This document shows positions 56,762-64,000 of a stretch of DNA of 64,000 nt, piece by piece. The first letter of the stretch is position 1. Each line of letters begins with the position of its first letter. The translations under genes were made by a program, and so were the position numbers. A model generated the notes under the pieces. That model did not search any database, was not told where the DNA came from, and saw nothing but the letters and a program-made list of their open reading frames with translations. The stretch spans positions 8,140,501 to 8,204,500 of the forward strand of contig NZ_CP088285.1 in NCBI RefSeq assembly GCF_011516645.4. Direction: 5' to 3'. The DNA is from Bradyrhizobium septentrionale. Its GTDB lineage: Bacteria > Pseudomonadota > Alphaproteobacteria > Rhizobiales > Xanthobacteraceae.

Positions 56762-56785
56762 CAAAATTGGTCATTTGACCAATTT
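56762..56785. promoter_or_regulatory. Perfect 24-bp palindromic operator
   Basis: AAAATTGGTCA, TT, TGACCAATTTT: two 11-nt arms that are exact inverse complements around a 2-nt centre. It lies between the TetR and aminotransferase starts. The flanking bases include a direct repeat GCACAAA (56741-56747 and 56758-56764). The size fits a TetR dimer pair. Confidence 0.75.
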
Positions 56786-56860
56786 TCTCGCCTGTGTTTA
56801 TCCTTGCGGCAATGAGAACCGGGGTCCCCTGGGGAAACAAATGTCGAGAGGAACGAGAAA

Positions 56861-58228
56861 ATGACCGCAGCAGCTGCTCGAAACAACGACACGCTGACTC
56901 GTCACGTCGTCTACCCCTTCGCCAATGCCAACTTCCTCGCCGAGAACCCGCCGATCTGCATCGAGGGCGGTGACGGTGTCTACGTCTCGGACGGCCAGGG
57001 CAGCCGCTATCTCGACGGACAGGCCGGGCTCTGGAACGTCAATGTCGGGCATGGCCGCCCCGAGATCAAACAGGCGATCATCGAACAGCTCGATCGTCTC
57101 AGCTTCTATTCGACCTTCGGCAACACCACCAACAGCCCGTCGGTGGCGCTGGCGGACGAGCTCTGCCGGCTGGCCGCGCCGGAAGGCATGGTCCGCGCGT
57201 TTTTCTCGTCCGGCGGCTCGGAGGCCAACGAGGCCGCGATCAAACTCGCCAAGCAATATTGGCGGCTCGCCGGCGAACCGCTGCGCACCAAGATCATCTC
57301 GCTGCGCGGCGCCTATCATGGCGTGACGCTGGGCGCGCTGTCGGCCGGCGGCGTCAATGTCTACAAGGAGCAGTTCACGCCGCTGCTGCCCGGCTTCTTC
57401 CAGGTCGAGACGCCGCACGTCTACCGCAACCCGTTCACGTCGGACCCGGAGGCGCTCGGCCGCCTCTGCGCCGAATTGCTCGAGCGCGAGATCGTCTATC
57501 AGGGCGCTGGCAGTGTCGCGGCCTTCATGGCCGAGCCGGTGCAGGGTGCCGGTGGCGTGATCGTGCCGCCTGCGAATTTCTGGCCACTGCTGCGCGAGGT
57601 CTGCGACCGCCACGGCGTGCTCCTGATCGCCGACGAGGTCGTCACCGGCTTCGGCCGCTCCGGCAGCATGTTCGGCAGCCGCGCCTGGGGCGTCAATCCC
57701 GACATCATGGTGTTCGCCAAGGGCATCAACAGCGGTTACATCCCGCTCGGTGCCACCTTGATCAACGCGAAGGTCGCGGCCGCCTTCCAGTCCGACGACA
57801 AGTCGCAATTCACGCCACGCGCGTTCATGCACGGCAACACCTATGCCGGCCATCCCCTCGCCTGCGCCGCCGCGATCGCCAATTTGCGCATCGTCGAGCA
57901 GGAGGAGTTGCCGGCCAATGCCGGCAAGGTCGGCGCCTATCTGCTGGCACGATTGAAGGACATCCAGAAGCGCCATCCCAATATGGGCGACGTGCGCGGC
58001 AAGGGGCTGATGCTCGGCATCGAGATGGTCGCCGATCCCGAGACCAAGCGGCCGTTCGATCTGGCGGAGAATTTCGGCCAGCGGATCTGGGAGCGCTGCG
58101 TCGCCAAGGGCGTCCTGATCCGCAACCTGGCCGACACGTTCATCATCTCCCCGCCGCTGACCTTCACGACCGAACACGCCGACAAGATCGCGGACACGTT
58201 CGACGAGGCGATCAGCGCAGTCGAATAG
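56861..58228 (+). CDS. Class III (omega) aminotransferase
   Basis: PLP-dependent aminotransferase of 455 residues, of the omega-amino-acid/polyamine:pyruvate type. The PLP lysine is K287 (MVFAKGINSGYIPLGA), the ring-nitrogen Asp is D258 (LIADEVVTGFGR), and the phosphate cup is SSGGSEANEAAI. The segment RGAYHGVTLGALS is typical. The enzyme should move the terminal amino group of a diamine, omega-amino acid or acylated amine to pyruvate. It is the first gene after the operator and lies 39 nt before the deacetylase gene. Confidence 0.93.
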   Translation: MTAAAARNNDTLTRHVVYPFANANFLAENPPICIEGGDGVYVSDGQGSRYLDGQAGLWNVNVGHGRPEIKQAIIEQLDRLSFYSTFGNTTNSPSVALADELCRLAAPEGMVRAFFSSGGSEANEAAIKLAKQYWRLAGEPLRTKIISLRGAYHGVTLGALSAGGVNVYKEQFTPLLPGFFQVETPHVYRNPFTSDPEALGRLCAELLEREIVYQGAGSVAAFMAEPVQGAGGVIVPPANFWPLLREVCDRHGVLLIADEVVTGFGRSGSMFGSRAWGVNPDIMVFAKGINSGYIPLGATLINAKVAAAFQSDDKSQFTPRAFMHGNTYAGHPLACAAAIANLRIVEQEELPANAGKVGAYLLARLKDIQKRHPNMGDVRGKGLMLGIEMVADPETKRPFDLAENFGQRIWERCVAKGVLIRNLADTFIISPPLTFTTEHADKIADTFDEAISAVE

Positions 58229-58267
58229 ATCAACACGAGGTCGGCGCCAGGACAGGGGATTGCTCGC

Positions 58268-59377
58268 ATGGCTACTGGGTTCGTCTGCCATGAACTTTAC
58301 ATGTGGCACAACACCGGCAACTGGGCCCAGGTATTTCCACCGGGACTAACGATCCAGCCCGGAACTCATGCGGAGAATCCGGAGACCAAGCGCCGCTTCC
58401 GCAATCTGGTCGAAGTCAGCGGCCTGCTCGATCATCTCGTGCAGATCAAGCCGCGCGCAGCGACGGTGGCAGAGCTCGCCCGCGTCCACACCGCTGACCA
58501 TATCGCCCATATCAAGCGCCTCAGCGACGCCGGCGGCGGCGATGCCAGCCACCTGACGCCGCTTGGCGCCGGCAGCTACGAGATCGCGCTGCTCGCGGCC
58601 GGTGGCGCCATCACTGCTGCCGATGCGGTCGCATCGGGCGCGGTCGAGACCGCCTATGCGCTGATCCGCCCGCCGGGACATCATGCGCGGCCGGAGCTCG
58701 GCATGGGATTTTGCCTGTTCGCCAACGCAAGCATCGCGATCCGTCATCTGCAGGCCACCGGCCAGGTGTCGCGCGTCGCCGTTGTCGACTGGGACGTGCA
58801 TCACGGCAACGGCACCCAGGCGGTGTTCTACGAAGACCCCAGCGTGCTGACGATCTCGCTGCACCAGGACAATCTGTTCCCGGCAAACTCCGGTTCACTT
58901 GCCGAGAACGGCGACGGTGCAGGCGATGGCTACAACATCAATGTACCGCTGCCGCCCGGCTCGGGCATCGGCGCCTATCGCAGCGCGTTCGAACGCGTCG
59001 TGCTGCCCGCACTGCATCGCTTCGTACCCGACATGATCGTGGTGGCGTCGGGCTTCGATGCGTCGGGCGTCGATCCGCTCGGCCGCATGATGCTGTCGTC
59101 GGCGGCGTATCGCGAGATGACGCGCATGCTGCGCGCCGCTGCCAAGACGTTGTGCAACGGCCGCATCCTGATGACGCATGAGGGCGGCTACTCGGAAATG
59201 TACGCGCCCTATTGCGGGCTCGCGGTGCTCGAGGAGTTGTCCGGCATCAAGACTGATATCGCTGATCCCTGGGAGCCATTGATGGCCGCGTGGGGCGGCA
59301 ACGAGTTGCAGCCGCATCAGGCCGCGGTGATCGATGCGGCCGCGGCACTCGTGGGCCGGCTACCTGCAGTGCGCTGA
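58268..59377 (+). CDS. Histone-deacetylase-family / acetylpolyamine amidohydrolase-type enzyme
   Basis: A 369-residue zinc deacetylase. The residues of the class are H138-H139 (RPPGHHARPE), D176 and H178 as zinc ligands (VDWDVHHGNGT), D264 (SGFDASGVDPLG) and the catalytic Tyr Y308 (HEGGYSEMY). The bacterial members act on N-acetylated polyamines or other acylated amines. The fold start (FVCHELYMWHNTGNW) is close to the known bacterial group. Placement between an aminotransferase and an amine/amino-acid-type ABC importer suggests removal of an acyl group before transamination. The exact substrate is unknown. Confidence 0.92.
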   Translation: MATGFVCHELYMWHNTGNWAQVFPPGLTIQPGTHAENPETKRRFRNLVEVSGLLDHLVQIKPRAATVAELARVHTADHIAHIKRLSDAGGGDASHLTPLGAGSYEIALLAAGGAITAADAVASGAVETAYALIRPPGHHARPELGMGFCLFANASIAIRHLQATGQVSRVAVVDWDVHHGNGTQAVFYEDPSVLTISLHQDNLFPANSGSLAENGDGAGDGYNINVPLPPGSGIGAYRSAFERVVLPALHRFVPDMIVVASGFDASGVDPLGRMMLSSAAYREMTRMLRAAAKTLCNGRILMTHEGGYSEMYAPYCGLAVLEELSGIKTDIADPWEPLMAAWGGNELQPHQAAVIDAAAALVGRLPAVR

Positions 59378-59537
59378 CGATGAGATTGGTGGACGCAATT
59401 GCCAGATGCCATGGCACGGTTCGTGCAACAGCGGCTCATGCAGTAGCCGCTTCGCGCAATCGCCGCAGCCGTGCATCTCCTGCTTTAGAGAGAGGCGTCG
59501 GATTGGCCGCGCCGTAGACGAGAGGGTACTGACGATC

Positions 59538-60833
59538 ATGCTTGACCGACGTTCACTTCTCGGCGGTGTTGCCGCCGGCGCTGGCTCGATTGCAATGCTG
59601 GCGAGCCTGAACAAGGAAGCCCGTGCCGCAGGCGGTCCAGTCAAGGTGGGCTCGGCATTGCCGATGTCCGGCTTTGCCGCCGCTGACGGCATCGAGTTCA
59701 AGAACGGCCTCACGCTCGCCGCCGAAGAGATCAACGCCGCCGGCGGCATTTTGGGACGTCCGATCCAGATCGCGATCGAAGACACCAAGGAGATGGGCGC
59801 CGATATCGTGACCCAGGCAATGCAGCGCCTGATCGACCGTCACTCGGCGAGCGCGATCATCAATGGTTACAATGTCGGCACCAACATGGTGGAGATGGAC
59901 GTCGCCGCCGACAACGACGTCATCTTCGTGCACTACAACACGCTGATCTCGCACAACACCAAATTCCTCAGCGACCCGCAGCGCTATTACTCCTGCTTCC
60001 AGGGTGATCCGCCGGAGTTCTACTACGGCCCCGGCTTCCTGCTGTTCCTGAAATCGCTGATCGACAACAAGCAGTGGAACCCGCCGAACCGCAAGATCGC
60101 GATCATCCCCTCGGCGAACGAATATTCAATCGTGATCGCCAACGCGATCCGCGACCGCGTCAAGGAATTCGGTTTCGAGCTCGGGCTCTACGAGACCGTG
60201 CCCTTCCCGACCAACCAATGGGGACCGACGCTCGCCAAGCTGCGCCAGGACCCGCCGGCCGCGATCGCGGTGACGCACTTCCTGCCGCAGGATCTGGCGC
60301 AGTTCATGACCCAGTTCCTGCCCGAGCCGACCCAGAGCCTGGTCTACATGCAATACGGACCGTCGCTTCCGGCCTTCCGCGAGATCGGCAAGGAAGCCAT
60401 CAACGGCGTGCTCTACTCCACCGTGATCGGCTGCCTGCCCGACGAATTCTCCGCGGCCTATCGCAAGACCTATCGCGAGAAGTTCGGCGCCAACGCCGCC
60501 TTCATCACGGGATCGCAGACCTATGACGGGCTCTGGCACTACGCGCTGTCGGCGGCGATCGCCGGCGGCGCCAGCGAGCCCAGCAACAAGGAGCAGACCC
60601 GCAAGATCTCGGAAGCGATGAAGCGGCTGATCTATCGCGGCGTCAACGGCATCTACCACGCCGACCCGAAGGGCCAGTCCGCCTTCTGCTATCCGACCCA
60701 GATCAAGGACCCGTCGCTCGGCATGGCGCACCAGTTCCTGCAGCACCAGGACTACCGCACCGATCCCAAGCTGATCGCGCCCGCGCTCTATGCAACCGAC
60801 ACGATGAAGCTGCCGCCATGGATCAAGGCGTAA
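59538..60833 (+). CDS. ABC transporter substrate-binding protein, branched-chain amino acid/amide (HAAT) type
   Basis: A 431-residue periplasmic receptor. The signal (MLDRRSLLGGVAAGAGSIAM) is twin-arginine-like, and the mature part starts near GGPVKVGSALPMSG. The Leu/Ile/Val-binding (peripla_BP_6) fold is visible in AAEEINAAGGILGRP, IEDTKEMGADIVTQAMQRL, and the second domain from RKIAIIPSANEYS. ATG 59538 follows the Tat-like start. The protein feeds the ATPase and permease genes immediately downstream, so the imported substrate should match the deacetylase/aminotransferase pair. Confidence 0.93.
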   Translation: MLDRRSLLGGVAAGAGSIAMLASLNKEARAAGGPVKVGSALPMSGFAAADGIEFKNGLTLAAEEINAAGGILGRPIQIAIEDTKEMGADIVTQAMQRLIDRHSASAIINGYNVGTNMVEMDVAADNDVIFVHYNTLISHNTKFLSDPQRYYSCFQGDPPEFYYGPGFLLFLKSLIDNKQWNPPNRKIAIIPSANEYSIVIANAIRDRVKEFGFELGLYETVPFPTNQWGPTLAKLRQDPPAAIAVTHFLPQDLAQFMTQFLPEPTQSLVYMQYGPSLPAFREIGKEAINGVLYSTVIGCLPDEFSAAYRKTYREKFGANAAFITGSQTYDGLWHYALSAAIAGGASEPSNKEQTRKISEAMKRLIYRGVNGIYHADPKGQSAFCYPTQIKDPSLGMAHQFLQHQDYRTDPKLIAPALYATDTMKLPPWIKA

Positions 60834-60845
60834 GAGGCTAACGCG

Positions 60846-61661
60846 GTGACCTCCCCTGACCAGACGAACGGCCCGCTGCTCGTCTGCGAGGGCGTGACCA
60901 AGACCTTCGGTTCGCTCCGTGCGGTGGATGGTCTGTCGTTGACCGTTCGCCCCGGCGAGGTGGTCGGGCTCGGCGGACCGAACGGCGCCGGCAAGACGAC
61001 ATTCTTCGATGTCGTCACCGCCGTCACGCCGATCACCGATGGCCGCATCCAGTTTGCGGGGCGCGATATCACCGGGCTTGCGGCGCACGAGGTGTGCCGC
61101 GCCGGCATCGCCCGCACATTCCAGCTCAACGCAGCGTTCGACAGCCTCTCGGTCGAGGAGAATATCGAGGTTGCCGCCCATTTCGGCGACACCAACAGCC
61201 GCTTCCCGGGCTTTGCGATCAGCCGGGCCGCCCGGCAACGCGCTGCTGCGGCGCTCGATCTCGTCGGCCTCTCCGGCCGGCGGCGCATCGCGCGCGACCT
61301 GCCCGTGCTCGACCGCAAGCTCTTGATGATCGCAGGCGCGGTTGCGACCTCGCCGCAACTGCTGCTGCTCGACGAGCCGGTCGGCGGCCTCAGCCCGTCG
61401 GAGGTCGATCGCATCGCCGACGTCGTGAAACGGCTGTCGGCATCGGGGATCGCGATCCTGCTGATCGAGCACGTCATGCGCTTCCTGCTCTCGCTGTCGA
61501 CGCGCGTGGTGATCATGCACCACGGCAGATCGATCTTCGAAGGCGCGCCCTCGGCGGTCGCCGATGATCCGACGGTGGTCGAGACCTATCTCGGCAAGGC
61601 CGCGACCAACAGGCTCAAGGCCTTCTTCGTCAAGCAGCCGGAGCTGAGCGCCCATGGCTGA
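60846..61661 (+). CDS. ABC transporter ATP-binding protein, LivG-type
   Basis: A 271-residue ATPase with Walker A GGPNGAGKTTFFD, Q-loop region TFQLNAAFDSLS, Walker B LLLLDEPVGGLSPSE and the H-loop IEHVMRFLL. The signature segment is unusual: LPVLDRKLLMIAGAV stands where LivG proteins usually have LSxGQQRRLEIARAL. The start is GTG 60846 after GAGG, 12 nt past the binding-protein gene. It has a C-terminal extension (RLKAFFVKQPELSAHG) beyond the normal end. Downstream is the LivF-type gene, overlapping by 8 nt. Confidence 0.9.
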   Translation: MTSPDQTNGPLLVCEGVTKTFGSLRAVDGLSLTVRPGEVVGLGGPNGAGKTTFFDVVTAVTPITDGRIQFAGRDITGLAAHEVCRAGIARTFQLNAAFDSLSVEENIEVAAHFGDTNSRFPGFAISRAARQRAAAALDLVGLSGRRRIARDLPVLDRKLLMIAGAVATSPQLLLLDEPVGGLSPSEVDRIADVVKRLSASGIAILLIEHVMRFLLSLSTRVVIMHHGRSIFEGAPSAVADDPTVVETYLGKAATNRLKAFFVKQPELSAHG

Positions 61662-62381
61662 ACCGTCGAGCGCCCCCTGTCTCGTCGTCAACGGGCTAGT
61701 GACGGCTATGACGGCCGCAACGTCCTGACCGGCGTGTCGCTGTCGCTGAATGCGGGCGAGCTCGTCACCGTCGTCGGCCCGAACGGGCACGGCAAGACCA
61801 CCCTGCTGCGCGCGATCTCCGGCCTGCTGCCGGTGCGCAAGGGCTCGGTGTCGCTGAATGGCCGCGTGATCTCGGGCCTGCCGGCGCATCGCGTCGCGGC
61901 GGGCGGCGTGATCCACGTGCCGCAGGGCGATCTCTTGTTCGCCGGGATGAGCGTGCTCGAAAATCTCCTGATGGGCGCCTATCTCGATTCCGATCAGGCG
62001 GCGGTGGCCCGGCGTCTCGATGAAGTCTTCACGCTGTTGCCCAAGCTCGCCGAGCGGCAGACCCAAATCGCTGCCAGCCTCTCCGGCGGCGAGCGGCGCA
62101 TGGTCGGCATCGGCCGCGGCCTGATGATGAAGGGCACGGTGATGCTGATCGACGAACCGACGCTCGGCCTCGCCCCGATCATCATCGAGCAGATTTACGA
62201 GGTGATCGCGCGGCTGAAGGCGAGCGGCCGCACCATCCTGCTGGTCGAGGAGAATCCGGCGCGCGTCGCCGACATCGCCGACCGCATTCACCTGCTCGAC
62301 AACGGCGCCTTCGTCTGGTCGGGCGAACCGTCCGTCCTGCTACAGCGCGACGAGCTGCTCGCAACCTATCTCGGAGGCTGA
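61654..62381 (+). pseudogene. ABC transporter ATP-binding protein, LivF-type, with apparent frameshift near the 5' end
   Basis: ATG 61654 starts MAEPSSAPCLVVNGLV, the usual LivF opening, but this frame stops at 61726-61728. In the next frame the protein continues GYDGRNVLTGVSLSLNAGE through Walker A VVGPNGHGKTTLL, signature SLSGGERRMVGIGRGL, Walker B MLIDEPTLGLAP and an end at 62381. Homologues read NGLV[S/T/N]GYDG across the break, so one nucleotide is missing at about 61699-61703 (GTG A_C GGC TAT). It is either a sequencing error or a real lesion. Reinitiation at GTG 61734 would lose the first beta strands. The rest of the operon looks intact. Confidence 0.75.
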
Positions 62382-62385
62382 TCAT

Positions 62386-63270
62386 TTGGAGATCATAGGA
62401 CCCGTCATCGTCGCCGGGATCACCACCGGCGCCCTGTACGCGCTGGCGACGCTTGGCCTGTCGCTGGTCTGGGGCTCGCTCGGCATGCTCAACATGGCAC
62501 ATGGCACGCTGTTGACGCTCGGCGGCTACGCGGCGTTCACGGCCGCCAGCCAGCTCGGCTTGCCGGTGCCGCTTGCGGTGCTTGCCGCAGCCGCGGTCGG
62601 CGGCGCAATCGGCGCGCTAATCTTCATGCTGGTCGCCTATCCGCTGTCGCGCCGCAGCCCCGAAACCTTCGAGACCACCATCATGATCGCGACCTTCGGT
62701 GTCGCGCTCACGCTCGAGAATACCGTGCTGCGGCTGTATGGCGGCCAGCCGCTTGGGCAGCCGCTCTCGGTCGGCGGCTCGATCAATCTCGGCGGCTTCG
62801 TGCTGCCCTGGCAGAACCTCGTCATCATCGTCAGCGCCATCGCGCTGATGGGCGCCACCGCGTTGTTCCTCACCCGGACCAGGGCCGGTCGCGCCATTCG
62901 CGCCACGGCGCAGAACCCGGATGCCGCCAAGCTAACGGGCGTCCCGGTGGCGCGGGTCTATCTGCAGGTCCTGATTCTATCAGGCATGCTCGCCGGCGTC
63001 TGCGGCGTGCTGGTCTCGTCGATCACCCAGCTCTCGCCGTCGCTCGGCGCCGATCCAATGCTGAAGGCCTTCATCATGTGCGTGGTCGCCGGGCTCGGCA
63101 ATCTGCCCGGCGCGATCATCACCTCGTTCGGTCTCGCCATCGTCGAGGCGCTGGTCCAGTTCCTGGCCGGTGCGCGCTGGGGTTTCCCGGCGCTGCTCGC
63201 CATCGTGATCCTGGTGCTCATTCGCCGGCCCGGCGGATTGTTCGGCCGGGTCGAAGTGCGACGGCTGTGA
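62386..63270 (+). CDS. ABC transporter permease, LivH-type
   Basis: A 294-residue inner-membrane permease with about eight helices. The start is TTG 62386 behind a strong GGAGG (62373-62377), 4 nt past the LivF-type stop. Recognisable features are TTGALYALATLGLSLVWGSL, the LNMAHGTLLTLGGYA loop typical of LivH, and the EAA-like cytoplasmic loop RAIRATAQNPDAAKLTGV that docks the ATPases. It is the first of two different permease subunits. Confidence 0.93.
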   Translation: MEIIGPVIVAGITTGALYALATLGLSLVWGSLGMLNMAHGTLLTLGGYAAFTAASQLGLPVPLAVLAAAAVGGAIGALIFMLVAYPLSRRSPETFETTIMIATFGVALTLENTVLRLYGGQPLGQPLSVGGSINLGGFVLPWQNLVIIVSAIALMGATALFLTRTRAGRAIRATAQNPDAAKLTGVPVARVYLQVLILSGMLAGVCGVLVSSITQLSPSLGADPMLKAFIMCVVAGLGNLPGAIITSFGLAIVEALVQFLAGARWGFPALLAIVILVLIRRPGGLFGRVEVRRL

Positions 63271-63277
63271 GGTCGAT

Positions 63278-64000
63278 ATGAAACGCCAGGATCTCGCTCA
63301 TCTGCTGATCGGTCTCGTCGTCCTCGCCGCTTCGGTCGCGCTGCCGTTCTACGTCGACAGCCGCTACGTGATCGGCCAGGTCACGCTCGGCCTGTTCTAT
63401 GCCATCGTCGCCTCACAGTGGAATCTGCTGTTCGGTTTCTCCGGCGTGTTCTCGCTGGCGCAGATGGCCCTGTTCGGCTTCGGCGGCTACGCCACCGCGA
63501 TGCTGTGCTTCTATTTCGGCCTCAATGTCTGGGCCGCGATGCCGCTCGCGGCCATTGCGACCGTGCTGTTCAGCCTGGTGATCGGTGCCGCCTGCCTGCG
63601 CCTGAGCGGCGCCTATACCGCGCTGCTGACGCTCGCGGTTGCGCAGGTGATGTATCTGTTGATCGTCACCGACACCGACTGCTTCGTCATGGTCGGCACG
63701 CAGTGCCGGCAGCTCACCGGCGGCGCGGTGGGATTTGCCCGCTTCGGCGATCTCGGCACGCGCGCGATGTTCAAGGCCAAATACCTGGTCGCGGACTATG
63801 CGCTGGTGGTGGCGCTGTTCGCGGTCACGATGCTGTTCACCTGGGCCATCATCCGCGGCCCGATCGGGCTCGCCTTCCGCGCGCTGCGCGACAATCCCGG
63901 CTGCGCCATGGCGCGCGGCGTCAGCCGCTTCCAGATGCAGCTATTGGTGTTCGGCCTCTCGGCCTTCTTCACCGGGCTCGCAGGCGGGCTCTATGCCGCG
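63278..64000 (+). CDS. ABC transporter permease, LivM-type (partial, runs off the window)
   Basis: The first 241 codons of the second permease subunit, beginning at ATG 63278, 7 nt after the LivH-type gene. Helices begin at LLIGLVVLAASVALPFYV. The LivM features are WNLLFGFSGVFSLAQMALFG and the ATPase-docking segment FRALRDNPGCAMARGVSRF. There is no frame break. The C-terminus and any further genes of the operon lie outside the window. Confidence 0.92.
   Translation, partial: MKRQDLAHLLIGLVVLAASVALPFYVDSRYVIGQVTLGLFYAIVASQWNLLFGFSGVFSLAQMALFGFGGYATAMLCFYFGLNVWAAMPLAAIATVLFSLVIGAACLRLSGAYTALLTLAVAQVMYLLIVTDTDCFVMVGTQCRQLTGGAVGFARFGDLGTRAMFKAKYLVADYALVVALFAVTMLFTWAIIRGPIGLAFRALRDNPGCAMARGVSRFQMQLLVFGLSAFFTGLAGGLYAA

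Noticed and set aside
61691..61728. Programmed frameshift in the LivF-type gene
   Set aside because: No slippery heptamer or downstream pseudoknot is evident, and homologues have no frameshift here; a simple deletion or sequencing error is the better reading.
60126..62291. 721-residue minus-strand frame opposite the ABC transporter genes
   Set aside because: Antisense of three transporter genes with clear Walker and receptor motifs; the product is His/Arg/Asp-rich without features.

Overview
The window is chromosomal DNA of an alphaproteobacterium and most probably of Bradyrhizobium or a close relative (Bradyrhizobiaceae). The reasons are high GC with strong third-position GC, the nuoABCDEFG order with extra small genes inside the operon, the nnr-glnB-glnA neighbourhood with a sigma-54 type promoter before glnB, the tig-clpP-clpX-lon block, and dispersed palindromic repeats carrying GATGGGTT(T)CGC. 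This assignment is inference; no marker such as rRNA is present.

Layout. 1-6713 (minus strand): the upstream half of the complex I operon, nuoA to a partial nuoG, with two extra small membrane-protein genes between nuoE/nuoF and nuoF/nuoG. 6928-12877: a MarR regulator divergent from a Rieske oxygenase with two palindromic operators between them, an exported alpha/beta hydrolase, a membrane LytTR regulator and a Tat-exported bicovalent FAD oxidase. 12963-18467: a very large autotransporter with a glycine-rich passenger, and a solitary TRAP-type binding protein. 19187-25707: an envelope-glycan-like region (UbiA prenyltransferase, GT-C-like membrane protein, HAD phosphatase, a Wzy-like membrane protein) ending in a redoxin-like/2OG-Fe(II) oxygenase fusion. 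25819-29414: tRNA-Asp, an HU-type protein, peptidase T, a methyltransferase and small genes.

29661-31970 is the most unusual segment. A tRNA-Val(TAC) gene is cut in its anticodon arm by about 2.2 kb. An exact 16-bp direct repeat marks both ends, and joining the halves rebuilds a normal 77-nt tRNA. The inserted DNA has no recombinase. It carries broken or truncated genes, several anticodon-arm-like hairpins and a second, intact tRNA-Val(TAC).

32025-41341 holds GFA, a truncated GntR relic, an MFS exporter, lon, clpX, clpP, tig and tRNA-Leu. This is the ATP-dependent proteolysis and folding block, with a heat-shock-type promoter candidate before clpP. 41494-53575 is a mixed region: a multicopper-oxidase-like protein that has lost its copper ligands, a mandelate racemase homologue, Crp/Fnr and LysR regulators, an SDR, a B12-binding radical SAM enzyme, a GNAT protein and nnr. 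53931-55830 is glnB-glnA.

56024-64000 appears to be one catabolic locus. A TetR regulator faces a perfect 24-bp palindrome, followed in one direction by a class III aminotransferase, an HDAC/acetylpolyamine-amidohydrolase-type deacetylase and a branched-chain-type ABC importer (binding protein, two ATPases, two permeases, the last cut by the window edge). The gene content suggests uptake, deacetylation and transamination of an acylated amine. The second ATPase gene carries an apparent 1-nt deletion.
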